A stretch of DNA of 62,000 bases from Glandiceps talaboti (taxonomy: Eukaryota; Hemichordata; Enteropneusta; Spengelidae): NCBI RefSeq assembly GCF_964340395.1, contig NC_135566.1:4847501-4909500 (forward strand), read 5' to 3'. Each line of letters begins with the position of its first letter. Positions within the stretch are counted from its first letter, which is position 1. Below, piece by piece: positions 12,501 to 27,500 of this stretch. A model generated the notes under the pieces. It made no database searches and was not told the origin of the DNA. It saw only the letters and a list, made by a program, of their open reading frames with translations. A program made the position numbers and the translations under genes.

Positions 12501-15500
12501 CAGACCATTTCATTAGTGGTCTGAGCATTAATAGACTACATATAATCAGCTCAACTTTGCATTTATTAAAAGAAATGACAATTATACATAGTGATATGTC
12601 CCCTTCAATGCAAGTGACATATTAGATTATATCCGTCTATTTCAAAATGAATGTCATTGTATCTATACTCTACCGGATCCAATTACCACAAGTCTGCACT
12701 TAAAGAAATGACCACTTTAGTGAAAGTCCACACAGTGATGTCCTGTTCACCTACAGGTAATGGATTTTTAATCTCCCATGCCATGATTTGTAGTCAGTGC
12801 ATAGATTACCTATACCATCAAGGTGTTCTGCCCTAGCTTGCATTTAAAGGGAATTTAAATTTACACCACCACAGGAAAGAAAGGCATTTTCATAAACTTT
12901 GGGCTTACATTTCAAGATTTTACACGACCTACATTACATGTTAATTAAGAGAAACACTACGCTGGAGTTTTGCCGTTGTCCATATTGTCTCATGGGAGGC
13001 AGCAGTAATGCATGCAATAGGTTAACAATGAATACTCATGACATTATAACTGAAGGTAATAAGCACTTTGAGTCATGAATATTCATGAATCACCTACTGC
13101 ATATGTATATTTGCTTAGGTATTCCCATGATGCAATATGGGCGACAGTAAAAATCCCCAAATAAGGCATGACTTCAACTTGGCAGTTCTCTGAAATCGAG
13201 TGTAATTATGAAATGAATATCCAGAACCCAAAGTTCATGAAAATATCTCTATTTGCTGGAGTGGTATTCATTTTTCAACATTTGCTTATTTGTGTCAACA
13301 TACAATTACTTCTACACCATTTTTTTGTGTGAAAAAATAGTTACATTATTTTATCAATTTAATTTTCCTATATCAATTTTTTTTTTCATTTTTTTTATAG
13401 TCAAATTTGAATCACAACATATAGTAGCTACAGTTTGATTTGGGTTTATACAAAGTAGTTTGGTGCAATTTATGTAGACATGATGTTTGGAATACCAACT
13501 AGCGTCAATGGATTCTCAGCTAATCATATGTGCTATGTTTCAAAGTCTCACTGTTATCGACTAAGAACTCCTTATCTCAGTTGTTTTTTCCTTGCTATTC
13601 TTAGATTCCCTGCGTTCCTTATCAAACATGCTTGTTCATCATGCACACTAATGGTGACTGAACTCTACACAGTTGGTAGGAATATGGTTCATGGGTGCAT
13701 ATCACAATACTATTTCTAAAGTTGCCTTTTTTTTAAATGTATATAATTCTTTATTGAGTTTTTAAAACTGTACTTCAATCAATCAATGAATGAAAAAGAT
13801 AAATTCTCTTACAATACATTAAATGGAAAGTAGGTTACTCTAATCTTGTAATTGTCTTTTTTTCCATTTGTTGAACAAAAATGTAATTTACAAATTACTA
13901 ATTTTAAGTTGTTTACATACACACACAGATATAAAGTACATACATACATACAGACTGACATACATACATACATACATACATTTTTCATTTAATATATAAG
14001 TGGAAAAATGTGCTCTGGTTAGCGAGGATGCTTATTACATTTTAAAAGAACACAGACTCTGTTCTTATTTTCTTTGTATTTCCTGTGTAAAGGATGGTGT
14101 CTACTTTCAGTTCAATATGTGGAAACATGTTGCTAGTAAACGAGCAGTCAGTATTGAAGAGATTGTGGTTTTGGTGTAATTACAGTTTTTAGCTAGAATG
14201 AAACTGGATATGCATAATACACTGTGTTGTACTCCATATATAGATGCCATGATCAGCATGTTGGTTTGACTGTAGCATGATTTACTCCAGACATCACATG
14301 CATAAGGTCATTAATCTCACTTTCAATCAAATATATGAACAAGTAATCCACAACAGGGTTGCCATTTTAATAGCATCAAGGGTCACTATACCTGCAAATC
14401 TCTGACTACATGTTGCAGTGATAGCAATGAATCATTATCAGTGACTGGGTAGAGTATTGGTATGACAACTACAAATCAGCATCATCATTCCAATATCAAT
14501 CACCATTGTCTGATAATTGTCACCACTGTCATCATTTTTATCATCATTATCATCATCATTTTTATCGTCGTCGTCGCCATCGTCGCCGCCGCCGTCGTCG
14601 TCGTCGTCATCATCATCATCAACATGTGATCTCTTTGTCTGATATTGTTATCTATGGTAAAGCACACTACAATTTTTTTATAGACATATATTGTGGAGTC
14701 ATGATGGGTGAATGGTTAGCGTGACTGGCTTGGAATCTACAGGTTGCAGGTTCGAGCCCTGTCGCTGCTTGCTGTTTGTTTCTGAGTGGCTAAAGTCCTT
14801 GGGCAAGATTTGAACCACGACTGTGCTTCAGTCAACCCAGCTGTATAATTGGGGACCTGGTAGGATGTAGGTTGCAATGTGAAGGCTTTAATCCTATGCG
14901 CTTAAATGGCTGCAATGGATTGTATGCTCCCCGGGGAGTTGAGGAAGACTAAAGGGCCGTTGTGCCGTTCTGATCCGAGCCAGGGGCAATAAATTGTAAA
15001 GCGCTTTGAGCACGGTGTGGGAAAGCGCTATATAAGAACCGAACATTATTATTATTATTATATGTTGGCAGTTTTCTAGACATCCACAAGGATGCCTGGT
15101 GTGATATGACATGACTTTTATTTGACCACAGTGGCAATCAAGACCATAACGCAGACTTTTTCAGCTGTCCGTCAATCATTATCACTACTGAGTCTCGTAA
15201 TGTGGTATACATGTAGGCCTCCCAGTATTTCACCAGCCACGCTGAGGCAAGTATAAGCCTTGGATGATTCAAATAATTTCTTGAGATCGTGTCACTCAAA
15301 ACTGGCAGCACCTTTTTGAAAGTGCCATATTTAAAAAAAAAAATTATATTAGTGGTTATTCCAGGAAGGTCAAATTCACAAAGCTCAAGGAGGCATTGTC
15401 AAAACATTTCTATGGCAAGGAACATTCCCTTTCTTCAAGCTCCCATAAAATGGTATAATACACACCATATTACTTCTACAACTACAAAGAAGATGGAAAT

Positions 15501-18500
15501 GACAGTAAGTCCTTCCAAATGAAACCTTGTGCTGTAATTTCAATGACAGCAGCATTGTGGATTGATGAATATCAGATATATAAAATGTAACTTATTGGGT
15601 TCTGCTAATTTGAAATTTCTCCATGACTTCATTTGAGACTACTTTTTAGTAGTGTGCTACAAACCTGCCACCAGCAAAAAGCTCCAGCAATCTTTTCACA
15701 CTGTGCCGACAAAGACTGTCGGAAAAATATTTCTTTAATATGCTACAGGCTTTACAGATAATTCCTATGAATTTACCAACCAATGGAAATATTCTGGGTG
15801 AAATAAAGGATTAAAGAACAAATTCCTGAAAAGTAGTAACTGTCAAAACATCTTGCAATAGCTGGGGTTTTTTTTTGCATCCTCATTTGCATATTGTTTG
15901 CATACAGGTATGCAATAATGTTTCAAGTTGGTATTGCACTGCAGTGCAAATAACTAGTATGTATGTGTACCAGTGCATGTAATCTATGTACATATGTAAC
16001 AATGGGGGATAATACATGTATAACCAAAATTTACAAATATAACCAAAAATAAGCTAAATTCCAAAAGTCTAATTGTTACCATTTGAAAATACAAATTACG
16101 TTAGAAATAAGAATGAAAATACAGATCAAAAGGCTTATTTACACATTCAGAACAATTAAACTCTGAGGTGAAGTTTTATTAAATTACTGTATTTAATATA
16201 TTGGCCTGGAGCTATTGACATGTTATTAGACATAATTTTCTTGAACTTATTTTCTACTGGAAGGTATTGCTGTTGACTATATTATTTTACGTACAACAGG
16301 GCAGTCTGTACTCCAGATGTCACCATACGACTTGGAGGGGTCCCCTCCAAGATCTATTGTGTTATATACACACAAGTTGACATACAAGTATGGGCTTCGT
16401 GATCAACTCCTCTCATTTACAAACAAACCTATCAAGAGGCTACACCTATATAGATAAATACTAAACAAGGCTATGGCAATGAATATGTCAAATGGCCTTC
16501 ACAACACTACAACCTGATAATTATGAAACCACAACACACAGGCTAGATGGTGTACCTTTTGAAGGCCAGCTCCATTTGGACACTGATGTTGAATTCTACA
16601 TAGCTTTGATGTCTGTGTGTACAAACACAAAGATCAATACTTTATTCCTTGTCAATATGTGAAGGTTACAACAAGGAACATTGTAAATGAACAAACAATG
16701 GACTGGCAGAGATAAACATAACATTAACAAAAGAGGGATTTGGTCAAACAATAGATGAAGAAGTGTGACCATAAACATTACAGTGTCAACACTGAATTAT
16801 GTCAATACAGAAATTGGAAAGAACTTATAATTTTAACACCATGCTTTATTTTGTTTACATTTCGCTATCTTTTACAGACAAACAGTTAATATTCCTTTTC
16901 TGTCTTCACAGATTTCAGGCTGCATTTAAAACACAATTTGTTTGTTGTGTTTGCTCCTACTGTTTACATGGAGACACCAAAAATGCAAAATTTTGAAAAT
17001 GTTGCCTAGTGTGAATTGTTTTCAAAAAGATAAATTATCATTCCAAAATAGAGTCCATGTATGAAAATGGACAGATTTGAAAATGAAGTCATGTTATGAT
17101 GTATTAAAATGACCGAAAATGGTACAATTTGAAACCACACTATTTGACCTCATGAATGAACCCATTGTAAACATATGCTTAGTAGTGTTATGTTTGCGCA
17201 TGTGCACAACAGCATTGGTTTTCATTTGTTTTGCCATAGGTATATTAGCCTACCTGTAGAGACTAATGCTACTACACTATTTCAGCTATGCTAACAGCCA
17301 TTTTGAGTTTTAGAATTTTCACTTGTCATTTAGCATGAGCGAAAATTCCAAAAAATACAAAATGGCAGTAATACCTGAAATAGTTTAGTAGCGTTTATAG
17401 TCCTTCCAGACTAGTCAGGTGGTCTTTACCTACACCCTACAAACATAGTAAAATACATTTGCCTCCAATCATGTAAACACACATGAAAGCTCATTAAAAC
17501 AGAAACATAATTATTGACTTTTTAGTGTTTTTATTTGAAAAAGTTGTTTCCTTTAGCTTCATTCATTTGTTTTGAGACAACCTGAGTACCTGCCTGTGCA
17601 GCAACTATTTTAGTCACCTCCCAACCTACAATTCTTCCATAGAACTATGATCACTAGAACTACATGAGTGTTTCAGTAGATGCCTGTACAATATAACAAC
17701 AATAAGAATGGAGAGTGAAAAGTTCATTATAAGACTCCTGGGGTTAGGTTAAGGTTACAGATTCTCAAGGACTGTCACAATTTACACAAAAGGTTGGCTC
17801 ACTGGTTTCCGAATATAAATGATAGCTGGTATAAAAGACTGCTTTGAGCAGAATAACAATGCAATAATCTACCATACAATATCATTTTTCTCATTTTCAG
17901 AATGTTTTTGATGCTCTTTGTCACATTCATAATATGACTGTAGCCTATGGCATGACCTGACCTCACTGTCCTTTATCTTTCAAGCTTTTCATTTATGAGA
18001 ATCTGTGGACTCAAAGCGAAAACGGTCTAAACTTCAACATCTGGGAGAAATCGTGTCATACATGCTTTTATCTGCATTGCTGATAATTAGACTATTTCTT
18101 GTACTAATTTTAGGATCCAAATGTGGGTTGGGTATCGCACTTGCAGTCAATGAAGCATGTACAGTAGTAAAGGGGCACAATAAGATGTTTTTCATCTCGT
18201 GGCAAATCTAACGAGATCCCAAATCTAACGAGATCCCGTCCATAGCAGCCATGTTTGGGTGGTCAAGCTGAACATGTCAAATGCTTAGCAGCACTATTGT
18301 TCTCAATGTCATCGCACAATGCCATTGCAAAAGCTTCGTGACCATGATAACATGTTCGACAACCATTGTTGCTAGGCATATTTGCATATCAGGCAATATC
18401 TGCTGAGTTTATATGTTTTTGGGATGTAATTTTTTTTGCATATTAAAAGTATTCTATTGTTTGAGGTATAAAGTTTACTTAACCATAACTTGCAATCAAC

Positions 18501-21500
18501 TGAACTCAAACCTGTTAGGATATAACTTGTAAATGATCCGATGACATATAATTCTCGCTATCTGCAATACAATTCAATGCATCGCTAAGGAGTCAAATGG
18601 AACGCAGTCTCGCGACCGAGCTTGCATTTGTCGACACCTACACTTCCGGTCACCTATGTCAATACACGTGAATGTTTCTTCCAAACAGTTTAATTGTAAC
18701 AAATAAGATAAACGCAAGTTTTAAGCTCATATAATTATGGAGGTGGGAAATTTAAATATGTACAGTATCTTTCCAGGGCAAAATTACAAGAGATGTCTAC
18801 AACTGAAAATCGGAAAGAAACATTCCTGTATTTTAGCATAGCCGACCGGAAGTGTAGTTGTCGACATTAGAACGCGTTGTCGCGCGACTTCGTTCCATTT
18901 GACTCCACAGTGATGTGTAGAATTGTATTGCAGGTAGCGAGAATTTATCATACGCACTGAAAATGTACATGAACTCTTTACTATGCAATCAACAGTGCTA
19001 GCAATGTCAGAACACAAATTACAATGTCACAAACGGCATGCATCAACTTTAACATTACATTAGAATAGTTTGCTCAACATTTTTTGGAAGAATTTTCATG
19101 TCAGTAAAAAGCTTATAAACTCAGCTTATGCCATTTATACAAATATTATGTAAACATTATTATCATTATTCATTTATTAGTCATCAAATGATACATGTGT
19201 ACTTTTGTTGATTTTCAAAATAATTTTCAACAAAATAATTTTCAACATATACATGACAACAATAATATACAATGTATTTTGAAAGACTGAGTTCACAGTG
19301 GTCCTAGATCCTCATATTTCCAATTCAATTCAGTATAACCAAACAGAGTCACTAATTAGTGATAATTACCAGTGCTAATAATGTGGGTAATTAGAGTATC
19401 ATTAATATGATATAAAGTCAAATTAATCAATTCTTAATCTAATAATGAGGTTGCATATGAGACAATTTTGTCTACAGTAACTGTGGAACAGGATAGCACG
19501 GATGCTCCACTACATAAAGTGTGAATCATAATTTGATCATTCTATATACTGACTAGACATACTGGCAGATGACAGTTTCAAGCCAGATATCCATGTCTCT
19601 TGGTTAGAATCTTATCAACATTTGCAACACATGTGAGGTTTTTATTTGTGTTTTATAAAAAATCAACATGATCCAAGTCTCGGAAAAAGCTAGTCCAGTT
19701 TTATGAAATACTTGTAAAACTATTATATATTTAATAATTTCTACGCCATATTTATTAATTTTGAAAATCTCCCCTACGTTATTTATTCTTGTGCTGGTAA
19801 TTAGGGAGTAATTCATATGATACAAATTGACGTTAAGCAATTCTTAACCTAATGAGGTTGCATAAGAGAACAAGACAACATTGATTTTATGCAGGAAGAG
19901 GGAAGGTGGACTCTAGGGTACATAAGTGTGAATCATGATTTGTTAACCATGAGACAAGGCTCTCCTTTACAAAAACTATATAATATCACCTGAAATGAAA
20001 TTCGTAAACACTGACTACCTGTATATGTGATAGTCAAATTGCAATGAAAGAAATCTTTATTAGGCAATTTGACTCTTGACCTCCAACTTCCTCCTATTGT
20101 ACATTTCCTTTGTTGTCTGTGTGCAATGTACTATGGCATGATATTGAGTGAGATAGCAATACAAATACTGAGGAACATCGCAAGGCCCTCTCTCTCCTGT
20201 AATTTCTATGATATAAATTGGGCATTTTTTTAAAATCCCACAGAAAACTACACAAGGGTAATTGTATCAGTTGTGTACTCAAGTGTTTTACTTTCAGGAA
20301 ATGCATGTTTTGTATACACATGAACAAAAGTTCAAAAATTTTGAAAACCACAAACCTCATGGGAGAGTGGCAGATAGGAAATTGTGAGTAATGGCATGGA
20401 ACTTGTGGGAGGTACAATGTTGTTGTAAGTAAACAACAGAATCATCTATCTGAAAATTACAACATGCTAGTTACTTGTTCAAGAAGGGATTTGAATTGCA
20501 TGAGTCAATCACCATGATAATTTCACTGGGCAGCTATCGTGGAATGAAAATATTGACTCAGGAACATGGCTAATTTTATCTCTGAGCAAAAAATAAATTC
20601 TCAATTAACTATAAAGGTAAACTTACCTGAAACTTCCATAGACGATGAGAAGTATTGAAATTAGAAAAGTGGAAACCCTTGATGAGTCCACAAGAGAGTA
20701 GGCCCTGCACAACAAAGAAGACAACAGGTTGTTAAGATATGATAAATTCAAAATATCACTCAAACAGTTCTGTGAATTTCACATGGAGACCATCCTTGTA
20801 GACAAGACAGTGGGTTATACTTCCATGACGGTACAAACCTGAGCCATAGCTCTTCTGGTGACATTGTAACTGTTGTCTTGTCCTTCACCCACTACTTTCA
20901 CTATGAACACTGCATTTAGCCTGCTAGCACATGGGTTTTTCACTTTGTCTATTTATCAACACTTTGCTCATGTGTTCTTTGTTGCACCAGCTGTTTACAA
21001 CAATAGAGGCCTACTCCCTAGCCTGGCACTAGTTTGCTCTTTGTTCTGATGCAGTCTAGGCATGGCCTCATACATATTTAATGAACCATCAAAATATACA
21101 ATAAGCAGACATGACTAAACCAAACAGTGCTGGGGAAACCTCCACTGTCTTTGACTAAAAACAAAGGTGGTGCCCCTACTCATACTATAATGCAGACAAA
21201 ACACCATATCACAAAAAAATACAACCAGGAACTCGCCTTGTAAATCTTTCATAATTTTTCAATTTTTAGTTTCCATCAGCTTTCAGTTTCCAAAATAACC
21301 TTAGCAACACAACAGAATGAGCAATTGACCTTATATATGCATGAATAGAGGAACAAGATTACAACACACAGATGACTATACAGTGTTATAATCTCATAGA
21401 GACTGATGATAGGCACGTGACAACTAAATTACACTTACTCCATCAAATGCACAATATGGCGATAGAAACCAAAATTCCACACCATACATTTTCTGTATTT

Positions 21501-24500
21501 CAAGGTTGCTTTTGTGGTACTGTATAATTGCTTCCTGACTTCTACATATTATATAACAGTCCTTCCCACTAATGATTTGTTATGAAGGCAAATACTCTGA
21601 AAGGATTTACAATGACTGGCTCTTATGTTTGCTCACCATGATTCAATTTTCAATTACTTTTAAAAAGAGAAAATGTTTTCCCAAACTTGTTCTTTTTTAT
21701 TCCCCAGTTACTAGTCATCTCCTCTGGGCTTACGTGTTCACCTAACTCTTTTGTTCATGTTAACATTTCACAAATAAGAACACAGTGTGTTTTCAAACAA
21801 AAATATTTTATTCAAATAAAGAATTAAAGAACCCCCCCCCCCCACCCGATGAGTAAGCCTAATGTAAACCATCAGACATATGTCTGTAGTAAAGATCTAT
21901 CATTTCAAATTTCAAATACATATTGACCCAGTGTTACAAAATCCAGACAGTAAATATTTTAATACTAATAATAGATGTGACCATGCACCCTGTCAGCCAC
22001 ACCCCGGTCACCCTTCTCAGAGAAAGGTGGGTTCATAGGTCACCCTGATATGATTTTACAGACACACTATTACTTTTACAAAAAAGCATTTCATTTTTGT
22101 GTTGGACATGCAGCCATGTTTTTTAAGATCTATATAGTATATTAGGTAGCAATTTTTAAAATACAACAATTTTTTTTCCAAAATGTACAGTGGAAGATAT
22201 TTACTGATCTACAATTATGAAAAGGGCTAAAGAATCTTCCTACAGAGAAAATCATCAAAAATTTGTTTTACTAGGAATGGGTAGGAGTTCATCTACAGTT
22301 CAGCAGCCATTTTGTATCAAATAGTGAATCAATTGTGTTCCAAAATAGTCTAGTTCCTGGCGACCGTATTCCGATTTTACACTACACTATCTTGACACAT
22401 TACGTCTAGTCAATGTCGTTACTCAAGGTGTTGAATGTGGTTCAACCCCATGCTGGGCGAGGTGCAAATGGCACATATCAGAAGTAATCCATCACAAATT
22501 GACAGGCTGTGGTCATCGCTCAATAATATTTATTGCACAGCTGGACTGATATGATATGCAAATGTCCAATTGAATTCCACCTCCAGTCTTCTTAAACTAA
22601 AATCATTTCGGGATGCGACGCCATCATGTTTATATGAACGCTGTGGGGGGAGCAGAGAATTCTGTGCAAGAGTAATGATATTGACTAGATGTACTGTGTG
22701 AAGATAATGCAGTGTAATATTGGAATATGGTCATAAGGAACTGACTAGTTCCAAAAGGAGGCATGGCCATTTGAGGTTTAATTACATAGTGTCCTGTTTT
22801 CTGTATATCCTTTACCATATACAACACTGTATATGGATTACATTTTGCCTCATCAACTCATGGCTGTGGAACTTGTAAACCCCCCATGTTGAATGTTGCA
22901 TCATGGGAAATGTGATAATAAATACTAATCAATTAGTATTGTAAACAATGTTGATACATTGTTTATAACCACAAATAATCAATTCATAGTTACCCTGACC
23001 ATTGTGGAAGGTTAATTTTATCAGTAGCTCCAGATTAGGTATTACAATAACCACAGATAATCCCATAGTCCTTTGCATGTGAGCATGCTCAGTCTGGATT
23101 GAAAGTTCCCTATTAGCACTCAATCTGTCACTGTCAGTAAACAACATTGACAAAAATAGAGTTCCAAAAACATATAACCAAGTAGACTGTCATGCTTATG
23201 CAATATAACAATTAATACCATATATTTTCTATTTCATTGCCAATCATCAAATATCATTATTTCATTAAAATATGATCACTCAAAAAAAAATTTAGACTAA
23301 TTAAAAACACAAACCATGTATACAAGACAAGTTATGTATGTGTAGACTGTCATGCTTATGCAATATAACAATTAATACCATATATTTTCTATTTCATTGC
23401 CAATCATCAAATATCATTATTTCATTAAAATATGATCACTCAAAAAGAAATTTCGACTAATTAAAAACACAAACCATGTATACAAGACAAGTTATGTATG
23501 TGTAGACTGTCATGCTTATGCAATATAACAATTAATACCATACATTTTCTATTTTATTGCCAATCATCAAATATCATTATTTCATTAAAAATATGATCAC
23601 TCAAAAAAAATTTTAGACTAATTAAAAACACAAACCATGTATACAAGACAAGTTATGTATGTGTAGACTGTCATGCTTATGCAATATAACAATTAATACC
23701 ATACATTTTCTATTTCATTGTCAATCATCAAATATCATTATTTCATTAAAATACGATCACTCAAAAAGAAATTTAGACTAATTAAAAACACAAACCATGT
23801 ATACAAGACAAGTTACGTATGTGTAGACTGTCATGCTTATGCAATATAACAATTAATACCATACATTTTCTATTTTATTGCCAATCATCAAATATCATTA
23901 TTTCATTAAAAATATGATCACTCAAAAAAAAATTTAGACTAATTAAAAACACAAACCATGTATACAAGACAAGTTATGTATGTGTAGACTGTCATGCTTA
24001 TGCAATATAACAATTAATACCATACATTTTCTATTTCATTGTCAATCATCAAATATCATTTCATTAAAATATGATCACTCAAAAAGAAATTTCAAATAGT
24101 TAAAACACAAACACTATATACAAGACATGTTATGTATGTGTATACTATGCTTATGCAATATAACAATTAATACCATACATTTTCTATCTTAGTGTCCATC
24201 ATTCAAATATCACTTAATCTAAATATCATTGTTTCCTTCAAATGTGATTGTTCAAAAGAAATTTAAAATAGCCAAAACAAATGAATGCATGAATACATGT
24301 TATGTGTGTACACTATGCTTATATAATATACAATCCCATGAATTTAATATCATTTAATCCTGAATATTATTTCAAAAAGAAATTTAATTTGGGCTTTTTG
24401 TATAGGAACTGTTTATCCTATTGTGTTGAGTTTGTGGGTTTATTTCCATAACAATTGTATATACATTTGCATGTGTTGCAGTTATACAGGTTTCGTGTAT

Positions 24501-27500
24501 GTAAAATATTTAAATAAAATAAAATAACATCAAAAACAAACAATGAAAGATGTATAATTTCTCGAACAATAATGGCTGTATCTTTTATGCGTCAGGTGAT
24601 CATGTAACACAGCCATGTCACTGTAACACAGCTGTGTCACGTAAATTGGGTCACACAGAAAAAATATTTACACATCATTGAGGGGAGAGGGGATGTTTGT
24701 TTGTCCGAGTACATCTTTTTCTATAAACTACTTACAGTTACTTTCATACTGGACAGTGGTCTAAGCATGAGACAAACCAAAAGATTAAAATTTGGTACAA
24801 TATGTGCTTCCATATTTAGTCATAGTATTGTACATTGTACATTATATTAGAAGAATTTGATATATACATCATGTACATGCCAGTTCCAAATGATGATCAC
24901 CATATGAAATTTACATAACAAAGTCCATTTGTTATGTAAATTATATTGTATTGTTTTCAATACTTTAAAGGTAGAACCTTGTTACATTACACTGTGGACT
25001 GTTACATTGTAATTTGTCTCTCTATTTGTTGTGATCACACAATGCTAAAGAGAAATGTCTGAAGAAGAATATTCATACAGCTTTTTTATTGTATTTTTTA
25101 AGCAAATGTTTATCTAATTTTAATACAGCAAAGAGATTTGTCTATCTGACTTGACATATACTGGATAGATGTTCTGGTGAACTATTTCATGTATAGTCTG
25201 TTTATGTAGAGTTTAGAGGTGTGTTCATCTGCATACATTTCATTTGCATGTCTGTCATCTGAATACTCCACAGTGATGAACAACATGAATGAGCAATTAT
25301 GCATCAATTGACATTTCTAGTTACAAGTGTAAAGAATGAGAGATTGAACGGAATATACCATGTACTGTACCACCGTAAACCATAGACCCCCCACCCACAG
25401 TGGGTGGCGGGTCTATTGGTTAAACAGGCTACTTCACTGCTTTATCAAGCCAGATAGTCAAGGTTCTGGGATACTTGTACAGTAAGGTACATAAGATATC
25501 ACTTACAAACAAATGATTCTGAAGGACACAGGAAGTAAGATAGTCAAAGACTGAACATTTCCCTACAACATCTTACAGATGCAGGAAATGTTCATTCATA
25601 TTGAGCAAAAGAGATTAGTGAAATTCATAACACCACATTCTGTTACAAATCTATAAACATTAAGCCACTGTTGTTACAACTTCCGACAGCATAGCATGTA
25701 CAAACGGAACCTGTTATAACTTATGGACAAGAAAAGTACACAACTGAATTGTCTCACAGTCTGACTCTCATACTAAAGTCCACTCTCATATGCTCCCCAG
25801 AAACTTGAACATCCAAGCACCAGTTAATTTGCATATGATTAGATAATGTTGTTATTTAAATCAGTTTCTTTTGTTTCCTACATTTCAGTTTTATACATTT
25901 AAAGCATAAAATCATCCAGGGAAATAATTAGCTCTCAATTTGTCATTGTCAGTGTTGACACATAGCTAAGTGGCCCAGGTAAGGGGAGAACACTATGGAT
26001 CTATTCCTGAGAGGTATTACATGTAACTAACTTGCACATGTTCTTTCTTCCTTGTTGGTTTTGTTGATGATGAACAACCCAACTGGACAATTTTGAGGAC
26101 TGTTTTGTGAAACAGTGTGGAGATGGGGGTGGAGCAGCAGTGCTCTCCCCGCTTTCGAGAAAACATAGTGCTAGCACAGTCCCTGCCACCCAGGCCAGCC
26201 ACCCATGCTTGGCAGGTTTCTGCCATTCTTCAGAAGTGTTCTACCATCCTTGACCTGAAGTAACCTTTGCATGACAATATTATAAATATGCTTTCACATG
26301 ATCAGAAATGGTTGATCCCGATGTCCATGTGTGTGTATGTGTAAAAAATAAACTGGTCAGAATATGTTTCAATGTTGAAGGCATGCATAATATTATATGC
26401 TGATCATTATGCAAATTAGCTGCCATCCTTGAAATCTATCCTGGGGAGAACACTGAAGGGGGTGGAGTATAAGTAAAAAATGAATACAATGATTCTGACA
26501 CTTTGCAGCTGGAAAGTGATATGCTTGGGAATTTGCAGAACTCCAGGGATTTAATGGTAACTATTTGTGATAAGAAATTGGAAATCCAACAATAGCAGCA
26601 AGGTGATTATGTATCCGTAGTATGACATATCAATATGGTGTTTTTCCATTCACATACAGATTGATAGTCTAGTTCCTATACAGTATCATTTCCATTTACA
26701 CCTCCACTTAGTTAGAAACCATGTTGGCCTCCAGACTAAGAGATTGCAAGTATGTACATGTGTTCTCATTTAATTTTTACCTCTATTTTCTGACCTTTAT
26801 AATTGCCAGCAAAGTGATTTTACCCTACAAGCACTGTTCTCCACTTACGACTGATATTGCCTTCATAGCTCGCTAGGCTGTCCAAGCTAATGACTTTTCA
26901 TATGTCCACAGCTCTCAGGTTACCTGGTTACCAACTACAAATGTGTGTTTTTTACCTTTCTTCTAGTAAGTGTTTTAATTTTACCCTACAAGCAAAGTTC
27001 TCAACTTACAAACTTTGTTCAAGCATAGATGTCAGGTTTCCAGTGTATTATCTGTGTTCAACTTCTGACCTTGCTTAGTACCTAGTACTAGTATGTGTCT
27101 ATGATGTTTTTACCTTGTAGAAAAGTGTCATATTATGGATTCAAAATTTCATTTTCTCAACATATCTGCAAAGTGTCTTTCTATTCTACCCAACAAGCAT
27201 AGTTCTAATTTTCCCACATCACCACCCTCCATATTCTTATAAGTTATATGTGCCATTCTTTTACCACAATACACCCTGTCCCCAACATAAAATATTGAAT
27301 TCTTTTAAAGTCAGTTCTCCTGTTCTCACATGCACTAGTTTAGTGCTGTCTCTTCATCGAATCATGTTATCATCCAAACTACCACATTGTCATGCACTAC
27401 AACCAATTTGAACTGATAAAGTTGAATCTATTCAAAACCAACTCTGAGGACTAGTTTTGAACAAATTCGAAGTAAATCATTTAAAACCAACACAAATGCA

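Larger units (their letters stand above)
3469..20626 (-). other. SPPL3: SPPL3 intron 2 (17.2 kb)
   Basis: A very long intron filled with mobile-element debris, listed separately: foldback elements, a nested duplication at 9.3-11.2 kb, two tRNA-derived SINEs, diverged tandem repeats and microsatellites. No conserved exon-like reading frame was found on either strand. Confidence 0.85.

Noticed and set aside
14701-14775. Functional tRNA gene
   Set aside because: Only the A/B-box head of a SINE. The cloverleaf does not close and a SINE body and tail follow.
20094-20417. 107-codon minus-strand frame close to SPPL3 exon 2
   Set aside because: Lies in intron 2, not joined by phase to exon 2, and has no similarity to SPPL3.
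23182-24340. CRISPR array or LTR pair
   Set aside because: Units are contiguous 160-bp tandem copies with no spacers, no internal coding region and no LTR ends.
26001-26226. Two overlapping minus-strand frames of 62-69 codons
   Set aside because: No family resemblance and no compatible splice link to SPPL3 exons. Intronic chance frames.
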